Shown in pieces: positions 15,435 to 24,299 of a stretch of 64,000 nt of DNA. Within the stretch, counting starts at the first letter, position 1; each line of letters starts with the position of its first letter. Source of the stretch: Mycolicibacterium rhodesiae NBB3 (GTDB taxonomy: Bacteria > Actinomycetota > Actinomycetes > Mycobacteriales > Mycobacteriaceae). Where the stretch lies: NCBI RefSeq assembly GCF_000230895.2, contig NC_016604.1, positions 4,464,001 through 4,528,000 of the forward strand. The letters are read 5' to 3'. Both the position numbers and the translations under genes were made by a program. The notes beneath the pieces are model-generated. The model worked only from the letters and a program-made list of their open reading frames with translations. It had not been told where the DNA came from and made no database searches.

Positions 15435-15466
15435 CCCGCGAGCGCCGAGCGTTCGCGGGTGAAGAA

Positions 15467-16330
15467 CTAGAAGGAGTGCTCTTCGGCGGGGAACGTCCCG
15501 CTGGCCACCTCATTCGCGTATTGCGTTGCAGCGCTGCGCAATTCGGCACCGACATCGGCGAACCGCTTGACGAACTTCGCGGTCTTGCCGCTCGTCATAC
15601 CCGCCATGTCCTGCCAGACCAGCACCTGCGCGTCGCAGTTCGGTCCGGCCCCGATGCCGACGGTGGAAATTGTCAGCTTGCCGGTGATCTGGGTCGCCAG
15701 CTCGGCGGGCACCATCTCCAGCACCACCGCGATCGCACCGGCTTCCTGCACAGCGATCGCATCGTGGACGGTCTGCTCGGCGGCGTCGCCGCGGCCCTGG
15801 ACCCGGAACCCGCCCAGTCCGTTCACACTCTGCGGAGTGAATCCGATGTGGGCCACCACAGGGATGCCGGCCTGGGTCAACGTCGCGATCTGATCGGCGA
15901 CGCGCTCACCGCCCTCCAGCTTGACCGCGTGCGCACCCGTCTCCTTCATGAACCTGGTCGCGGTGGCGAGAGCTTGTGCCGGACCCGACTCGTAGCTGCC
16001 GAAGGGCAGATCGGCGACCACCAGCGCGTGCGGTGCACCGCGGACGACGCCGCGGACCAACGGAATGAGCTCGTCGACGGTCACCGGCACGGTGGTGTCG
16101 TAGCCGTAGATGACATTGGCCGCCGAGTCACCGACGAGCAGTACGGGTATGCCGGCTTCGTCGAATATGCGGGCGGTGGAGAAGTCGTAGGCCGTCAGCA
16201 TGGCCCACTTGTGGCCTTCGGCCTTCCACTTCTGGAGGTGATGGGTGCGAACTTTCGTCCGCGGTGCGGGCAATTCGGCGGAAGTCCGCGGCTTCGCTTC
16301 GGCAGCACCATAGACAGTCTGCTCAGACAT
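15467..16330 (-). CDS. panB: 3-methyl-2-oxobutanoate hydroxymethyltransferase
   Basis: A 287-residue enzyme that transfers a hydroxymethyl group from methylene-tetrahydrofolate to 2-oxoisovalerate, giving ketopantoate for pantothenate and CoA. The (beta/alpha)8 barrel shows MLTAYDFSTARIFDEAGIPV, LLVGDSAANVIYGYDTT (magnesium Asp), VVADLPFGSYESGP, AVKLEGGERVADQI, VVAHIGFTPQSVNGLGGFRV, and GIGAGPNCDAQVLVWQDM, all PanB landmarks. The first 25 residues are a mycobacterial-type extension. It is divergent from the WS/DGAT gene, with an 18-bp palindrome between them. Confidence 0.95.
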   Translation of the reverse strand: MSEQTVYGAAEAKPRTSAELPAPRTKVRTHHLQKWKAEGHKWAMLTAYDFSTARIFDEAGIPVLLVGDSAANVIYGYDTTVPVTVDELIPLVRGVVRGAPHALVVADLPFGSYESGPAQALATATRFMKETGAHAVKLEGGERVADQIATLTQAGIPVVAHIGFTPQSVNGLGGFRVQGRGDAAEQTVHDAIAVQEAGAIAVVLEMVPAELATQITGKLTISTVGIGAGPNCDAQVLVWQDMAGMTSGKTAKFVKRFADVGAELRSAATQYANEVASGTFPAEEHSF

Positions 16331-16410
16331 CGTTGTCCCTCACGGGTCGGTCCGGTCGATCCTCGAGGCCCATCCGGGTCCCCGGGTTCGTCTGACCTGT
16401 ACAGTCTGCC

Positions 16411-16428
16411 ACTTTCGGCGCCGAAAGT
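16411..16428. promoter_or_regulatory. Perfect 18-bp palindrome between panB and the WS/DGAT gene
   Basis: ACTTTCGGCGCCGAAAGT is a perfect palindrome 81 bp before panB and 61 bp before the WS/DGAT start. The position suggests a dimeric-regulator operator shared by the divergent genes; the binding protein is unknown. Confidence 0.5.
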
Positions 16429-16475
16429 TAAAAGGGCTGTTAAGTGGATTTCCTCACAGTCGGTCCCACCACGCC

Positions 16476-16481
16476 TACCAT
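16476..16481 (+). promoter_or_regulatory. -10 element for a leaderless WS/DGAT transcript
   Basis: TACCAT (TANNNT) ends seven bases before ATG 16489, predicting a leaderless or nearly leaderless mRNA and supporting that start. Confidence 0.45.
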
Positions 16482-16488
16482 CGGCGAC

Positions 16489-17892
16489 ATGCAACGGTTA
16501 AGCGGACTCGACGCCAGTTTTCTTTATCTAGAGACCGCGAAGCAGCCACTGCACGTGTGCTCGATCCTGGAGCTCGACACCTCCACGATGCCCGGCGGGT
16601 ACACCTTCGATCGCTTCCGCGATGCGTTCGACCTGCGAATCAAGGCGATGCCGCAGTTCCGGGAGAAGCTGGCCGACAGCCGGTTCAACCTCGATCACCC
16701 AGTGTGGGTGGACGACAAGGACTTCGACATCGACCGGCACCTGCACCGCATCGGTCTGCCGTCACCGGGGGGCCGACGCGAACTGGCCGAGATCTGCGGG
16801 CATATCGCGTCGCTGCCGCTGGACCGCAGCAGGCCGCTGTGGGAGAAGTGGGTGATCGAGAACGTCGAAGGCACCGACCCGCAGGAGGGCGGGCGCATCG
16901 TGGTGATGACCAAGGTGCACCACGCCGGTGTCGACGGTGTGTCGGGGGCCAACCTGATGTCGCAGTTGTGCAGTACCGAAGCCGACGCGCCGCCGCCGGA
17001 TCCGGTGGACGGTCCCGGCGACGCGAGCTCGCTGGAGATCGCCGTGTCCGGCGCGGTCAAGTACGCCAGCCGCCCGCTCAAGCTGATCAACACGATTCCC
17101 TCGACCTTGTCGACGGTCGTGGACACCGCCAGGCGCGCGGTGGGCGGCAACGCCATGACGGCGCCGTTCGCCGCGCCGAAGACCCCGTGGAACACCAACG
17201 TCACCGGGCACCGCAATGTCGCGTTCACCCAGCTCGACCTCGATGACGTCAAGACCGTCAAGAACCACTTCGGGGTGAAGGTCAACGACGTGGTGATGGC
17301 GCTCGTGTCGGGTGTGCTGCGCAAATTCCTCGACGACCGCGGCGAGTTGCCGGAGAACTCTCTGGTGGCGATGGTGCCGGTGTCGGTGCACGACAAGTCC
17401 GATCGCCCGGGGCGCAATCAGGTGTCGGGCATGTTCTCCACACTGGAGACCAGCATCGACGATCCGGCCGACCGGTTGAAGGCCATCGCTGCCGCGAATT
17501 CGGTTGCCAAACAACATAGTTCGGCGATCGGGGCCACCCTGCTGCAGGACTGGACACAGTTTGCGGCACCGGCGGTGTTCGGTGTCGCGATGCGCGTCTA
17601 CGCCGCGAGCCGGCTCAGTGGGGCCCGGCCGGTGCACAACCTTGTCGTGTCCAACGTCCCCGGGCCCCAGGTTCCGCTCTATTACCTGGGCTGCGAGGTG
17701 GATGCGATGTATCCGCTCGGGCCGATCTTCCACGGGTCCGGACTGAACATCACCGTCATGTCGCTGCAGGGCACGTTGAACGTCGGCATCGTGTCGTGCC
17801 CGGAGTTGGTGCCCGATCTGTGGGACATGGCCGACGACTTCAAGGCCGCTCTTTCCGAGTTGCTTTCCGCCACGAAACAGGCCACGCGATAG
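16489..17892 (+). CDS. Wax ester synthase/diacylglycerol acyltransferase (WS/DGAT)
   Basis: A 467-residue acyltransferase that condenses acyl-CoA with diacylglycerol or fatty alcohol to make storage lipid. The catalytic HHxxxDG is KVHHAGVDGVSG (His144, His145, Asp149). Other family blocks are MQRLSGLDASFLYLET at the N-terminus, PLWEKWVIENVEG, VKVNDVVMALVSGVLRKFL, VAMVPVSVHDK, VSNVPGPQVPLYYLGCEVDA and GLNITVMSLQGTLNVGIVSC. Upstream in-frame codons from 16444 are not conserved. The gene is located between panB and the lipoprotein hydrolase, transcribed with the latter (45 bp apart). Confidence 0.92.
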   Translation: MQRLSGLDASFLYLETAKQPLHVCSILELDTSTMPGGYTFDRFRDAFDLRIKAMPQFREKLADSRFNLDHPVWVDDKDFDIDRHLHRIGLPSPGGRRELAEICGHIASLPLDRSRPLWEKWVIENVEGTDPQEGGRIVVMTKVHHAGVDGVSGANLMSQLCSTEADAPPPDPVDGPGDASSLEIAVSGAVKYASRPLKLINTIPSTLSTVVDTARRAVGGNAMTAPFAAPKTPWNTNVTGHRNVAFTQLDLDDVKTVKNHFGVKVNDVVMALVSGVLRKFLDDRGELPENSLVAMVPVSVHDKSDRPGRNQVSGMFSTLETSIDDPADRLKAIAAANSVAKQHSSAIGATLLQDWTQFAAPAVFGVAMRVYAASRLSGARPVHNLVVSNVPGPQVPLYYLGCEVDAMYPLGPIFHGSGLNITVMSLQGTLNVGIVSCPELVPDLWDMADDFKAALSELLSATKQATR

Positions 17893-17937
17893 CCGCCTAG
17901 CCTGCGTCGATGGGAGGTCATGGCAGCATGTGGTGCC

Positions 17938-19452
17938 ATGAGCCTGAAGATCGGCGTCCTGCTGACCACGTTGCTGCTGTTGGTCGCCGGTTGCACCAAG
18001 ATGGTCGAGGGACGCGGCATCGTCGCGGTACCCCCTCCGGGGTCGCCGATCGAATGGGGGAAGTGCGAGACCACGTCCTCTGACGGCGAGCCTGCACCGG
18101 CCGACGCCGAATGCGGGAAGTTGTCGGTTCCCGTCGATTACGCAAAACCTGACGGCGAGGTCGCTCAGCTTGCGATGGTCCGGTTCGAGGCGACCGGCGA
18201 CAAGATCGGCTCGCTGATCGTCAACCCGGGTGGTCCCGGCGAGTCGGGCGTTGACGCAGCGGTGAGCATGGTGGGCATGCTGCCGGACTCGGTTCGTGAA
18301 CGGTTCGACCTGGTCGGATTCGACCCGCGGGGCGTGGCGAATTCCACGCCCGCGCTGTGGTGCAATTCCGACGCCGACAACGATCGGCTGCGTGCCGACC
18401 CACAGGTCGACTACACCCCCGAGGGTGTCGAGCACATCGAGAAGGAAACGAAGGATTTCGTCCAGCGCTGTGTGGACAAGATGGGCGACGAGTTCCTGGC
18501 CAACATCGGGACCGACAACGTCGTCAAGGATCTCGACGCGATTCGCGAAGCCGTCGGTGACGAGAAGCTGACCTATTTGGGCTATTCGTATGGCACCCGG
18601 ATCGGCGGGCTGTACGCGGAGGCCTATCCGGACAAGGTGCGCGCGATGATCCTCGACGGAGCCGTCGACCCGAACGCCGACCCGACCGAGGCCAACATCC
18701 GCCAGGCCAAGGCATTTCAGACCGCGTTCGACGACTATGCGGCCGACTGTGCGGCCAACGACGCGGCGTGCCCGCTGGGCAACGACCCCAAGAAGGCGGT
18801 CGACGTCTACCGCAGCCTGGTCGACCCGCTGGTGGACAAGCCGCTGAAGACCCGGGATCCGCGCGGGCTCAGCTATTCCGACGCGATCGTCGGCACGATC
18901 CTGCCGCTGTACTCGCCGAACCTGTGGCGTCATCTCACCCAGGCGCTCACCGAGATGAAGGACGGCGAGGGTGACACGATGCTGGCCCTCTCGGATCTCT
19001 ACATGGGCCGCGACGAGAACGGTCACTACAACAATTCGACCGACGTGCGGGTGGCGGTCAACTGCGTCGACAAGCCCGCGGTGACCGACCGCGCCAAGGT
19101 CGTCGAGGAGGACCGGCGGGCACGCGAGGCGGCGCCGTTCATGAGCTACGGCGAGTTCACCGGGCACGCGCCGCTGGCGACTTGCGCGTTTTGGCCGGTG
19201 CCGCCGACCACCGAACCGCACGAGATCAAGGTGGACGGGCTGCCGCCGATACTGGTGATCTCGACGACCAACGACCCCGCGACGCCGTACCAGGCGGGGG
19301 TGGACCTGGCGCGTCAGCTCGGTGGCAGCCTGCTCACCTTCGAAGGCACGCAGCACACCGTCGCCTTCCAGGGCGACACCTGCGTGGACAAGATCGCTGC
19401 CAAGTACCTGATCGACGTCGTCGTGCCACCGAACGGCGCGCGGTGCGACTGA
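17938..19452 (+). CDS. Secreted lipoprotein alpha/beta-hydrolase (CaeA/Hip1-type peptidase or esterase)
   Basis: A 504-residue exported hydrolase. The signal sequence LLTTLLLLVAGCTK ends in a lipobox (LVAGC, Cys19), indicating a lipoprotein. The alpha/beta fold has LIVNPGGPGESGVDAA (oxyanion-hole HGG equivalent), VGFDPRGVANSTP, and the nucleophile in LGYSYGTRIGG (Ser217). The acid and base are in ISTTNDPATPYQAG and EGTQHTVAFQGD, the TAP-like C-terminal domain. It corresponds to the Rv2223c/Rv2224c (CaeA/Hip1) pair next to panB and glnA2 in M. tuberculosis; only one copy is present here. Hip1 is a serine protease acting on cell-envelope proteins. ATG 17938 was preferred over ATG 17920 because it gives a standard signal peptide. 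Ends inside the GNAT gene by ten bases. Confidence 0.88.
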   Translation: MSLKIGVLLTTLLLLVAGCTKMVEGRGIVAVPPPGSPIEWGKCETTSSDGEPAPADAECGKLSVPVDYAKPDGEVAQLAMVRFEATGDKIGSLIVNPGGPGESGVDAAVSMVGMLPDSVRERFDLVGFDPRGVANSTPALWCNSDADNDRLRADPQVDYTPEGVEHIEKETKDFVQRCVDKMGDEFLANIGTDNVVKDLDAIREAVGDEKLTYLGYSYGTRIGGLYAEAYPDKVRAMILDGAVDPNADPTEANIRQAKAFQTAFDDYAADCAANDAACPLGNDPKKAVDVYRSLVDPLVDKPLKTRDPRGLSYSDAIVGTILPLYSPNLWRHLTQALTEMKDGEGDTMLALSDLYMGRDENGHYNNSTDVRVAVNCVDKPAVTDRAKVVEEDRRAREAAPFMSYGEFTGHAPLATCAFWPVPPTTEPHEIKVDGLPPILVISTTNDPATPYQAGVDLARQLGGSLLTFEGTQHTVAFQGDTCVDKIAAKYLIDVVVPPNGARCD

Positions 19453-19889
19453 GCATCGCGGCGGTCACGGCTTCGGACCTCGGCGAGCTGCTCCCGATGC
19501 TGCGGGCGTATTGCGACTTCTACCAAGTGGATCCGTCCGATGACCGTCTGCTGGCGCTGGCGACCGCGCTGATCGACGATCCCGACGAGGGTGTGCAGTT
19601 GATCGCGCGTGGCGACGACGCACCACTGGGGTTCGCGACGATCTACTGGACGTGGCAGACCTTGTACGCCGCCCGCGTGGGCGTGCTCAACGACCTGTAC
19701 GTGAACGCGGCGGCGCGGGGTTCGGGCACCGGCCGCAAGCTGATCGAGCGGGGGCTCGAACTGTGCCGCGAACGCGGCGCCGAGAAGCTGGTGTGGGAGA
19801 CGGCGCCGGACAACGCGACTGCTCAACGGCTCTACGACGGCATCGGCGCGGCGAAGTCGACGTGGCTGAGCTACGAACTCGACGCCTGA
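19443..19889 (+). CDS. GNAT-family N-acetyltransferase
   Basis: A 148-residue acetyltransferase. VGVLNDLYVNAAARGSGTGR contains the strand-4 and pyrophosphate-binding loop (R/Q-x2-G-x-G/A equivalent GSGTGR), and ETAPDNATAQRLYDGIGAAK is the motif B helix with the usual N..A..Y pattern. The acceptor is unknown. The GTG start overlaps the end of the hydrolase gene by ten bases, so the two are likely co-translated. Confidence 0.83.
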   Translation: MRLSIAAVTASDLGELLPMLRAYCDFYQVDPSDDRLLALATALIDDPDEGVQLIARGDDAPLGFATIYWTWQTLYAARVGVLNDLYVNAAARGSGTGRKLIERGLELCRERGAEKLVWETAPDNATAQRLYDGIGAAKSTWLSYELDA

Positions 19890-19909
19890 TCGCGAGCGCT
19901 CATCGCCGT

Positions 19910-19941
19910 GTAACACAGATTTAACAGCCGGTGCATACCCT
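19910..19941 (+). promoter_or_regulatory. glnA2 promoter with GlnR-like box
   Basis: GTAAC-ACAGAT-TTAAC at 19910-19925 keeps the AC-n9-AC spacing of the actinobacterial GlnR box (GTNAC-n6-GNAAC), with one mismatch. The -10 TACCCT at 19936-19941 ends six bases before ATG 19948, predicting a leaderless mRNA, and the box overlaps the -35 zone. Confidence 0.45.
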
Positions 19942-19947
19942 GCGGAC

Positions 19948-21288
19948 ATGGACCGGCAGAAGGAATTCGTGCTGCGCACGCTGGAAGAACGCGACATCCG
20001 CTTCGTCCGGTTGTGGTTCACCGATGTGCTCGGGTACCTCAAATCAGTCGCCATCGCGCCCGCCGAGCTGGAGGGCGCGTTCGAAGAGGGCATCGGCTTC
20101 GACGGGTCGGCGATCGAGGGCTTCGCCCGCGTCTCGGAGGCCGACATGGTCGCGCGGCCCGATCCGTCCACGTTCCAGGTGTTGCCCTGGACCTCCAGCG
20201 CCGGCGACCACCACTCGGCGCGGATGTTCTGCGACATCACGATGCCGGACGGGTCACCGTCGTGGGCCGACTCTCGGCACGTGCTGCGCCGCCAGCTGTC
20301 CAAGGCGAGTGACCTCGGCTTTTCGTGCTATGTGCACCCCGAGATCGAGTTTTTCCTCCTCAAGCCCGGCGACTATGACGGGTCGATCCCGGTGCCTGCG
20401 GACAACGGCGGCTATTTCGACCAGGCCGTGCACGACGCCGCGCCGAATTTCCGCCGCCACGCCATCGACGCGCTCGAGCAGATGGGCATCTCGGTCGAAT
20501 TCAGCCACCACGAGGGCGCGCCGGGCCAGCAGGAGATCGACCTGCGCTATGCCGATGCGCTGTCGATGGCCGACAACGTGATGACCTTCCGGTACGTCGT
20601 CAAGGAAGTCGCCCTCGGGGATGGCGTGCGGGCGTCGTTCATGCCCAAGCCGTTCTCCGAACATCCCGGGTCGGCCATGCACACCCACATGAGCCTGTTC
20701 GAGGGCGAGACCAACGCGTTCCACAGCCCCGATGACGTGCTTCAACTCTCCGATGTCGCCAAATCGTTCATCGCAGGCATCCTCGAGCACGCCAACGAGA
20801 TCAGTGCCGTCACCAACCAATGGGTGAACTCCTACAAGCGGCTGGTGCACGGTGGCGAGGCGCCGACCGCGGCGTCGTGGGGAGCCGCCAACCGTTCGGC
20901 GCTGGTGCGGGTGCCCATGTACACGCCGCGCAAGGCGTCGTCGCGACGCGTCGAGGTGCGCAGCCCCGACTCGGCATGCAACCCCTACCTGACCTTCGCC
21001 GTTCTGCTCGCCGCCGGGCTGCGCGGCATCGAGAAGAACTATGTCCTCGGCCCGCAGGCCGAGGACAACGTCTGGAATCTCACCCCCGAGGAACGCCGCG
21101 CGATGGGCTACAAGGAGCTGCCCGGCAGCCTCGGTGTGGCGCTTTCGGAGATGGAGAACTCCGAACTCGTCGCGGAAGCGTTGGGGGAGCACGTCTTCGA
21201 CTACTTCCTGCGTAACAAGCGGGCCGAGTGGGAGAACTACCGCAGCCACGTCACGCCCTTCGAGCTCAAGACCTATCTGTCCCTCTAG
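19948..21288 (+). CDS. glnA2: Glutamine synthetase type I, second copy
   Basis: A 446-residue glutamine synthetase. Recognised blocks are VRLWFTDVLGYLKSVAI (beta-grasp), FDGSAIEGFARVSEADM, GFSCYVHPEIEFFLLKPG (metal Glu), HHEGAPGQQEIDLRYADAL, HTHMSLFEGETNAF, NSYKRLVHGGEAPTAASWG and RVEVRSPDSACNPYLTFAVL. It lacks the GlnE adenylylation loop of GlnA1-type enzymes, as expected for the shorter GSI-alpha class. In mycobacteria GlnA2 is a minor, non-essential enzyme whose preferred reaction is debated. It is followed 38 bp later by glnE. Confidence 0.93.
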   Translation: MDRQKEFVLRTLEERDIRFVRLWFTDVLGYLKSVAIAPAELEGAFEEGIGFDGSAIEGFARVSEADMVARPDPSTFQVLPWTSSAGDHHSARMFCDITMPDGSPSWADSRHVLRRQLSKASDLGFSCYVHPEIEFFLLKPGDYDGSIPVPADNGGYFDQAVHDAAPNFRRHAIDALEQMGISVEFSHHEGAPGQQEIDLRYADALSMADNVMTFRYVVKEVALGDGVRASFMPKPFSEHPGSAMHTHMSLFEGETNAFHSPDDVLQLSDVAKSFIAGILEHANEISAVTNQWVNSYKRLVHGGEAPTAASWGAANRSALVRVPMYTPRKASSRRVEVRSPDSACNPYLTFAVLLAAGLRGIEKNYVLGPQAEDNVWNLTPEERRAMGYKELPGSLGVALSEMENSELVAEALGEHVFDYFLRNKRAEWENYRSHVTPFELKTYLSL

Positions 21289-21314
21289 GGGACTGAGGCA
21301 CCGCGGCGGTGCGC

Positions 21315-21320
21315 TAACGT
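21315..21320 (+). promoter_or_regulatory. -10 element for a leaderless glnE transcript
   Basis: TAACGT (TANNNT) ends six bases before GTG 21327, so glnE probably has its own leaderless promoter in addition to read-through from glnA2. Confidence 0.5.
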
Positions 21321-21326
21321 TCAGCC

Positions 21327-24290
21327 GTGGCCAAACCTGCGACGCAGCGTCCGAAGCTGCCCAGCGTAGGACGGCTCGGGCTCGTCGAACCCTCCGCGCC
21401 CGCCGACCTGAATCGGCTGGGCTGGGACACCGATGCCCACGTCGAGTTGTTGTGGTCGCTGTCGCGCGCCCCGGACGCCGACACCGCGCTGGCGACGATG
21501 GTGCGCCTGCTCGACGCCTTGGGCAGCGGCTGGGGCGAACTGAACTCCGAACTCGTCAGCGACCGCGGACTGCGGGGTCGGTTGTTCGGCGTGCTCGGGT
21601 CGTCGCTCGCGCTCGGTGACCACCTGGTCGCCCATCCGGACAGCTGGCGGTTGTTGGCGGGCAAGGTGGAGTTGCCGTCGGCGCAGAACCTGCGCACCCA
21701 GTTTGCCGAGCTGGCCGAAAAGGCAACGGGCGCAACGGACGCGCTGCAACCGCTGCAGACGCTCTACCGCGACCGGATGTTGGTGCTGGCGGGTCTCGAC
21801 CTGGCGTCGATCGTGGAGAACGAGCCTGTCCTGCCGTTCACGACGGTCGGCGAGCATCTGTCCGACCTCGCTGACGCCGCGCTCGGTGCCGCGCTGACCG
21901 TCGCGCACAAGACGGTGGGAGACGACGGCTCGTCGCGGCTGGCCGTCATCGCGATGGGCAAGTGCGGTGCACGCGAGCTGAACTACGTCAGCGACGTCGA
22001 CGTGATCTTCGTTGCCGAGGACTCCAAGAACAATCTCGCGACGGCGACCCGGGTGGCCGGCGAGATGATGCGGTTCGCCGCCGACGCGTTCTTCGAAGTG
22101 GACGCGGCGCTGCGCCCCGAAGGAAAGCAAGGGCAGCTGGTGCGCACGTTGGAGTCCCACGTCGCCTACTACCAGCGCTGGGCCAAGACGTGGGAGTTCC
22201 AGGCGCTGATGAAAGCGCGGCCCGCCGTCGGCGACGCCGAACTCGGCAAGCAGTACATCGATGCGCTGATGCCGATGGTGTGGACGGCGTGCGAACGCGA
22301 GGACTTCGTCTCCGAGGTGCAGGCCATGCGCCGCCGCGTCGTCGAGAACGTGCCCGCGGGCGTACGGACCCGCGAGATCAAGCTCGGGAAGGGCGGGCTG
22401 CGCGACGTCGAGTTCGCGGTCCAGCTCCTGCAGTTGGTGCACGGCCGCAACGACGAGTCGCTGCATGTGGCGTCGACGGTCGACGCGCTGGCCGCGTTGG
22501 GGGCAGGTGGCTACATCGGTCGCGACGACACCGCGAACCTCACCGCGTCCTATGAGTTTCTGCGCCTGCTCGAGCACCGGCTGCAACTGCAGCGGCTCAA
22601 GCGCACGCACATGCTGCCCGAAGAAGACGACGAGGAAGCCATGCGCTGGCTGGCGCGGGCCGCGCACATGCGTCCCGACGGCACGCACGACGCCCTCGGG
22701 GTGCTGCGTGAAGAACTGAAGCGACAGAACATGCGGGTGTCGCGGCTGCACGCCAAGCTGTTCTATCAGCCGTTGCTGGAATCCTTTGGCGCGTTCGGGA
22801 TTCCGGATGGCATGAGCTCCGGCGCGGCCGAACGCCAGCTGGCCGCGCTCGGCTACGAGGGGCCGCAGAGCGCCCTCACACATCTGCGGGCGTTGATCGG
22901 TGACAGCGGCCGTCGCGGCCAGGTGCAGCGGGTGCTGCTGCCGACGCTTCTGGACTGGCTGTCGGACACACCGGATCCGGATGCGGGTCTGCTGTCGTAC
23001 CGGCGCATCAGCGAGGCACTTGCTGACGCCCGGTGGTATCTGTCGACGCTGCGCGACGAAGGCGCGGTGGCCAAGCGCCTGATGCATGTGCTGGGCATCT
23101 CCGCCTATGTGCCCGAGCTGCTGATGCGGGCACCGGAGGTCATCCAGCTCTACGCCGACGGGCCGGACGGGCCGAAGCTGTGCGACGTCGAACCCGAAGG
23201 GGTGGCCCGCGCGCTGGTCGCTTCGGCCGGCAGACACGCCGACCCGGTGCGGGCGATCGCCGCGGCACGCACCCTGCGCAGGAGGGAACTGGCCCGCATC
23301 GCATCGGCCGACCTGCTGGGCATGCTCGAGGTGACCGACGTGTGCCGAGCGCTGACGTCGGTGTGGGTGGCGGTGCTGCAGGCTGCGCTCGAAGCGGTGA
23401 TCCGGGACAACACCGGCGACGACGGCGCGCCGGCCCGCATCGCGGTGATCGGGATGGGGCGCCTCGGCGGCGCCGAGTTGGGCTACGGCTCAGACGCCGA
23501 TGTCATGTTCGTCTGTGAACCGAACCCCGGTGTCGAGGAGTCGGTCGCGGTGAAGTGGTCGGTCTCGGTCGCGGAGAAGGTGCGCACGCTGGTGGGCACG
23601 CCGTCTGCTGATCCGCCGCTGGAGATCGATGCCAACCTGCGGCCGGAAGGCCGCAACGGTCCCTTGGTGCGAACGCTCGCCTCGTATGAGGCGTACTACC
23701 AGAAGTATGCGCAGACGTGGGAAGTGCAGGCGCTGCTGCGGGCCCACCGGGTGGCGGGCGACGTCGACCTCGGTGAGCGTTTCCTGCTGATGATCGACAA
23801 GACGCGCTACCCCTCGGGCGGAGTGTCACAGGAAGCCGTGCAGGAGATCCGGCGGATCAAGGCGCGAGTGGACGCCGAACGGCTGCCGCGGGGCGCCGAT
23901 CCGAACACCCACACCAAGCTGGGACGGGGCGGGCTCGCCGACATCGAGTGGACGGTGCAGCTGCTGCAGCTGCGGCACGCGCACAAAGTGCCTGCGCTGC
24001 ACTGCACCTCGACGCTGGAAGCGCTGAACGCGATCGGTGCCGCCGAGCTGATCGCGGAGGCCGACGTCGAGCTGCTGCGGCAGGCCTGGCTGACCGCGAC
24101 CCGGGCGCGCAATGCGCTGGTGCTGGTGCGCGGTAAGCCCACCGATCAGCTGCCGGGGCCGGGCCGTCAGCTCAACGCGGTCGCGCTGGCCGCAGGCTGG
24201 GACGGCGACGACGGCGGGGAGTTCCTCGACAACTACCTGCGCGTGACGCGCAGGGCAAAAGCAGTGGTACGGAAGGTTTTCGGTGGATAG
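21327..24290 (+). CDS. glnE: Bifunctional glutamine synthetase adenylyltransferase/deadenylase
   Basis: A 987-residue enzyme with two nucleotidyltransferase domains. The N-terminal deadenylase half contains AVIAMGKCGARELNYVSDVD (catalytic GxxxxxELxYxSDxD), and the C-terminal adenylylase half IAVIGMGRLGGAELGYGSDA. Each is followed by a helical region with LRDVEFAVQLLQL or LADIEWTVQLLQL and an ANLRPEGRNGPLVRTL-type block. GlnE attaches AMP to, and removes it from, the tyrosine of GlnA1 (Tyr406 of the gene at 26.4 kb), tuning nitrogen assimilation. In mycobacteria it is needed to restrain GlnA1. GTG is the start. Confidence 0.96.
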   Translation: MAKPATQRPKLPSVGRLGLVEPSAPADLNRLGWDTDAHVELLWSLSRAPDADTALATMVRLLDALGSGWGELNSELVSDRGLRGRLFGVLGSSLALGDHLVAHPDSWRLLAGKVELPSAQNLRTQFAELAEKATGATDALQPLQTLYRDRMLVLAGLDLASIVENEPVLPFTTVGEHLSDLADAALGAALTVAHKTVGDDGSSRLAVIAMGKCGARELNYVSDVDVIFVAEDSKNNLATATRVAGEMMRFAADAFFEVDAALRPEGKQGQLVRTLESHVAYYQRWAKTWEFQALMKARPAVGDAELGKQYIDALMPMVWTACEREDFVSEVQAMRRRVVENVPAGVRTREIKLGKGGLRDVEFAVQLLQLVHGRNDESLHVASTVDALAALGAGGYIGRDDTANLTASYEFLRLLEHRLQLQRLKRTHMLPEEDDEEAMRWLARAAHMRPDGTHDALGVLREELKRQNMRVSRLHAKLFYQPLLESFGAFGIPDGMSSGAAERQLAALGYEGPQSALTHLRALIGDSGRRGQVQRVLLPTLLDWLSDTPDPDAGLLSYRRISEALADARWYLSTLRDEGAVAKRLMHVLGISAYVPELLMRAPEVIQLYADGPDGPKLCDVEPEGVARALVASAGRHADPVRAIAAARTLRRRELARIASADLLGMLEVTDVCRALTSVWVAVLQAALEAVIRDNTGDDGAPARIAVIGMGRLGGAELGYGSDADVMFVCEPNPGVEESVAVKWSVSVAEKVRTLVGTPSADPPLEIDANLRPEGRNGPLVRTLASYEAYYQKYAQTWEVQALLRAHRVAGDVDLGERFLLMIDKTRYPSGGVSQEAVQEIRRIKARVDAERLPRGADPNTHTKLGRGGLADIEWTVQLLQLRHAHKVPALHCTSTLEALNAIGAAELIAEADVELLRQAWLTATRARNALVLVRGKPTDQLPGPGRQLNAVALAAGWDGDDGGEFLDNYLRVTRRAKAVVRKVFGG

Positions 24291-24299
24291 GTACAGCAG

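Noticed and set aside
16762..19356. An 864-codon minus-strand open frame across the WS/DGAT and hydrolase genes
   Set aside because: It lies opposite two well-supported genes, has no recognisable domain and is an Arg/His/Val-rich product typical of the antisense of GC-rich coding DNA.
21321..23237. A 638-codon minus-strand open frame opposite glnE
   Set aside because: It is the antisense of a fully recognised enzyme; the composition (H, R, Q and V runs) fits a shadow frame.
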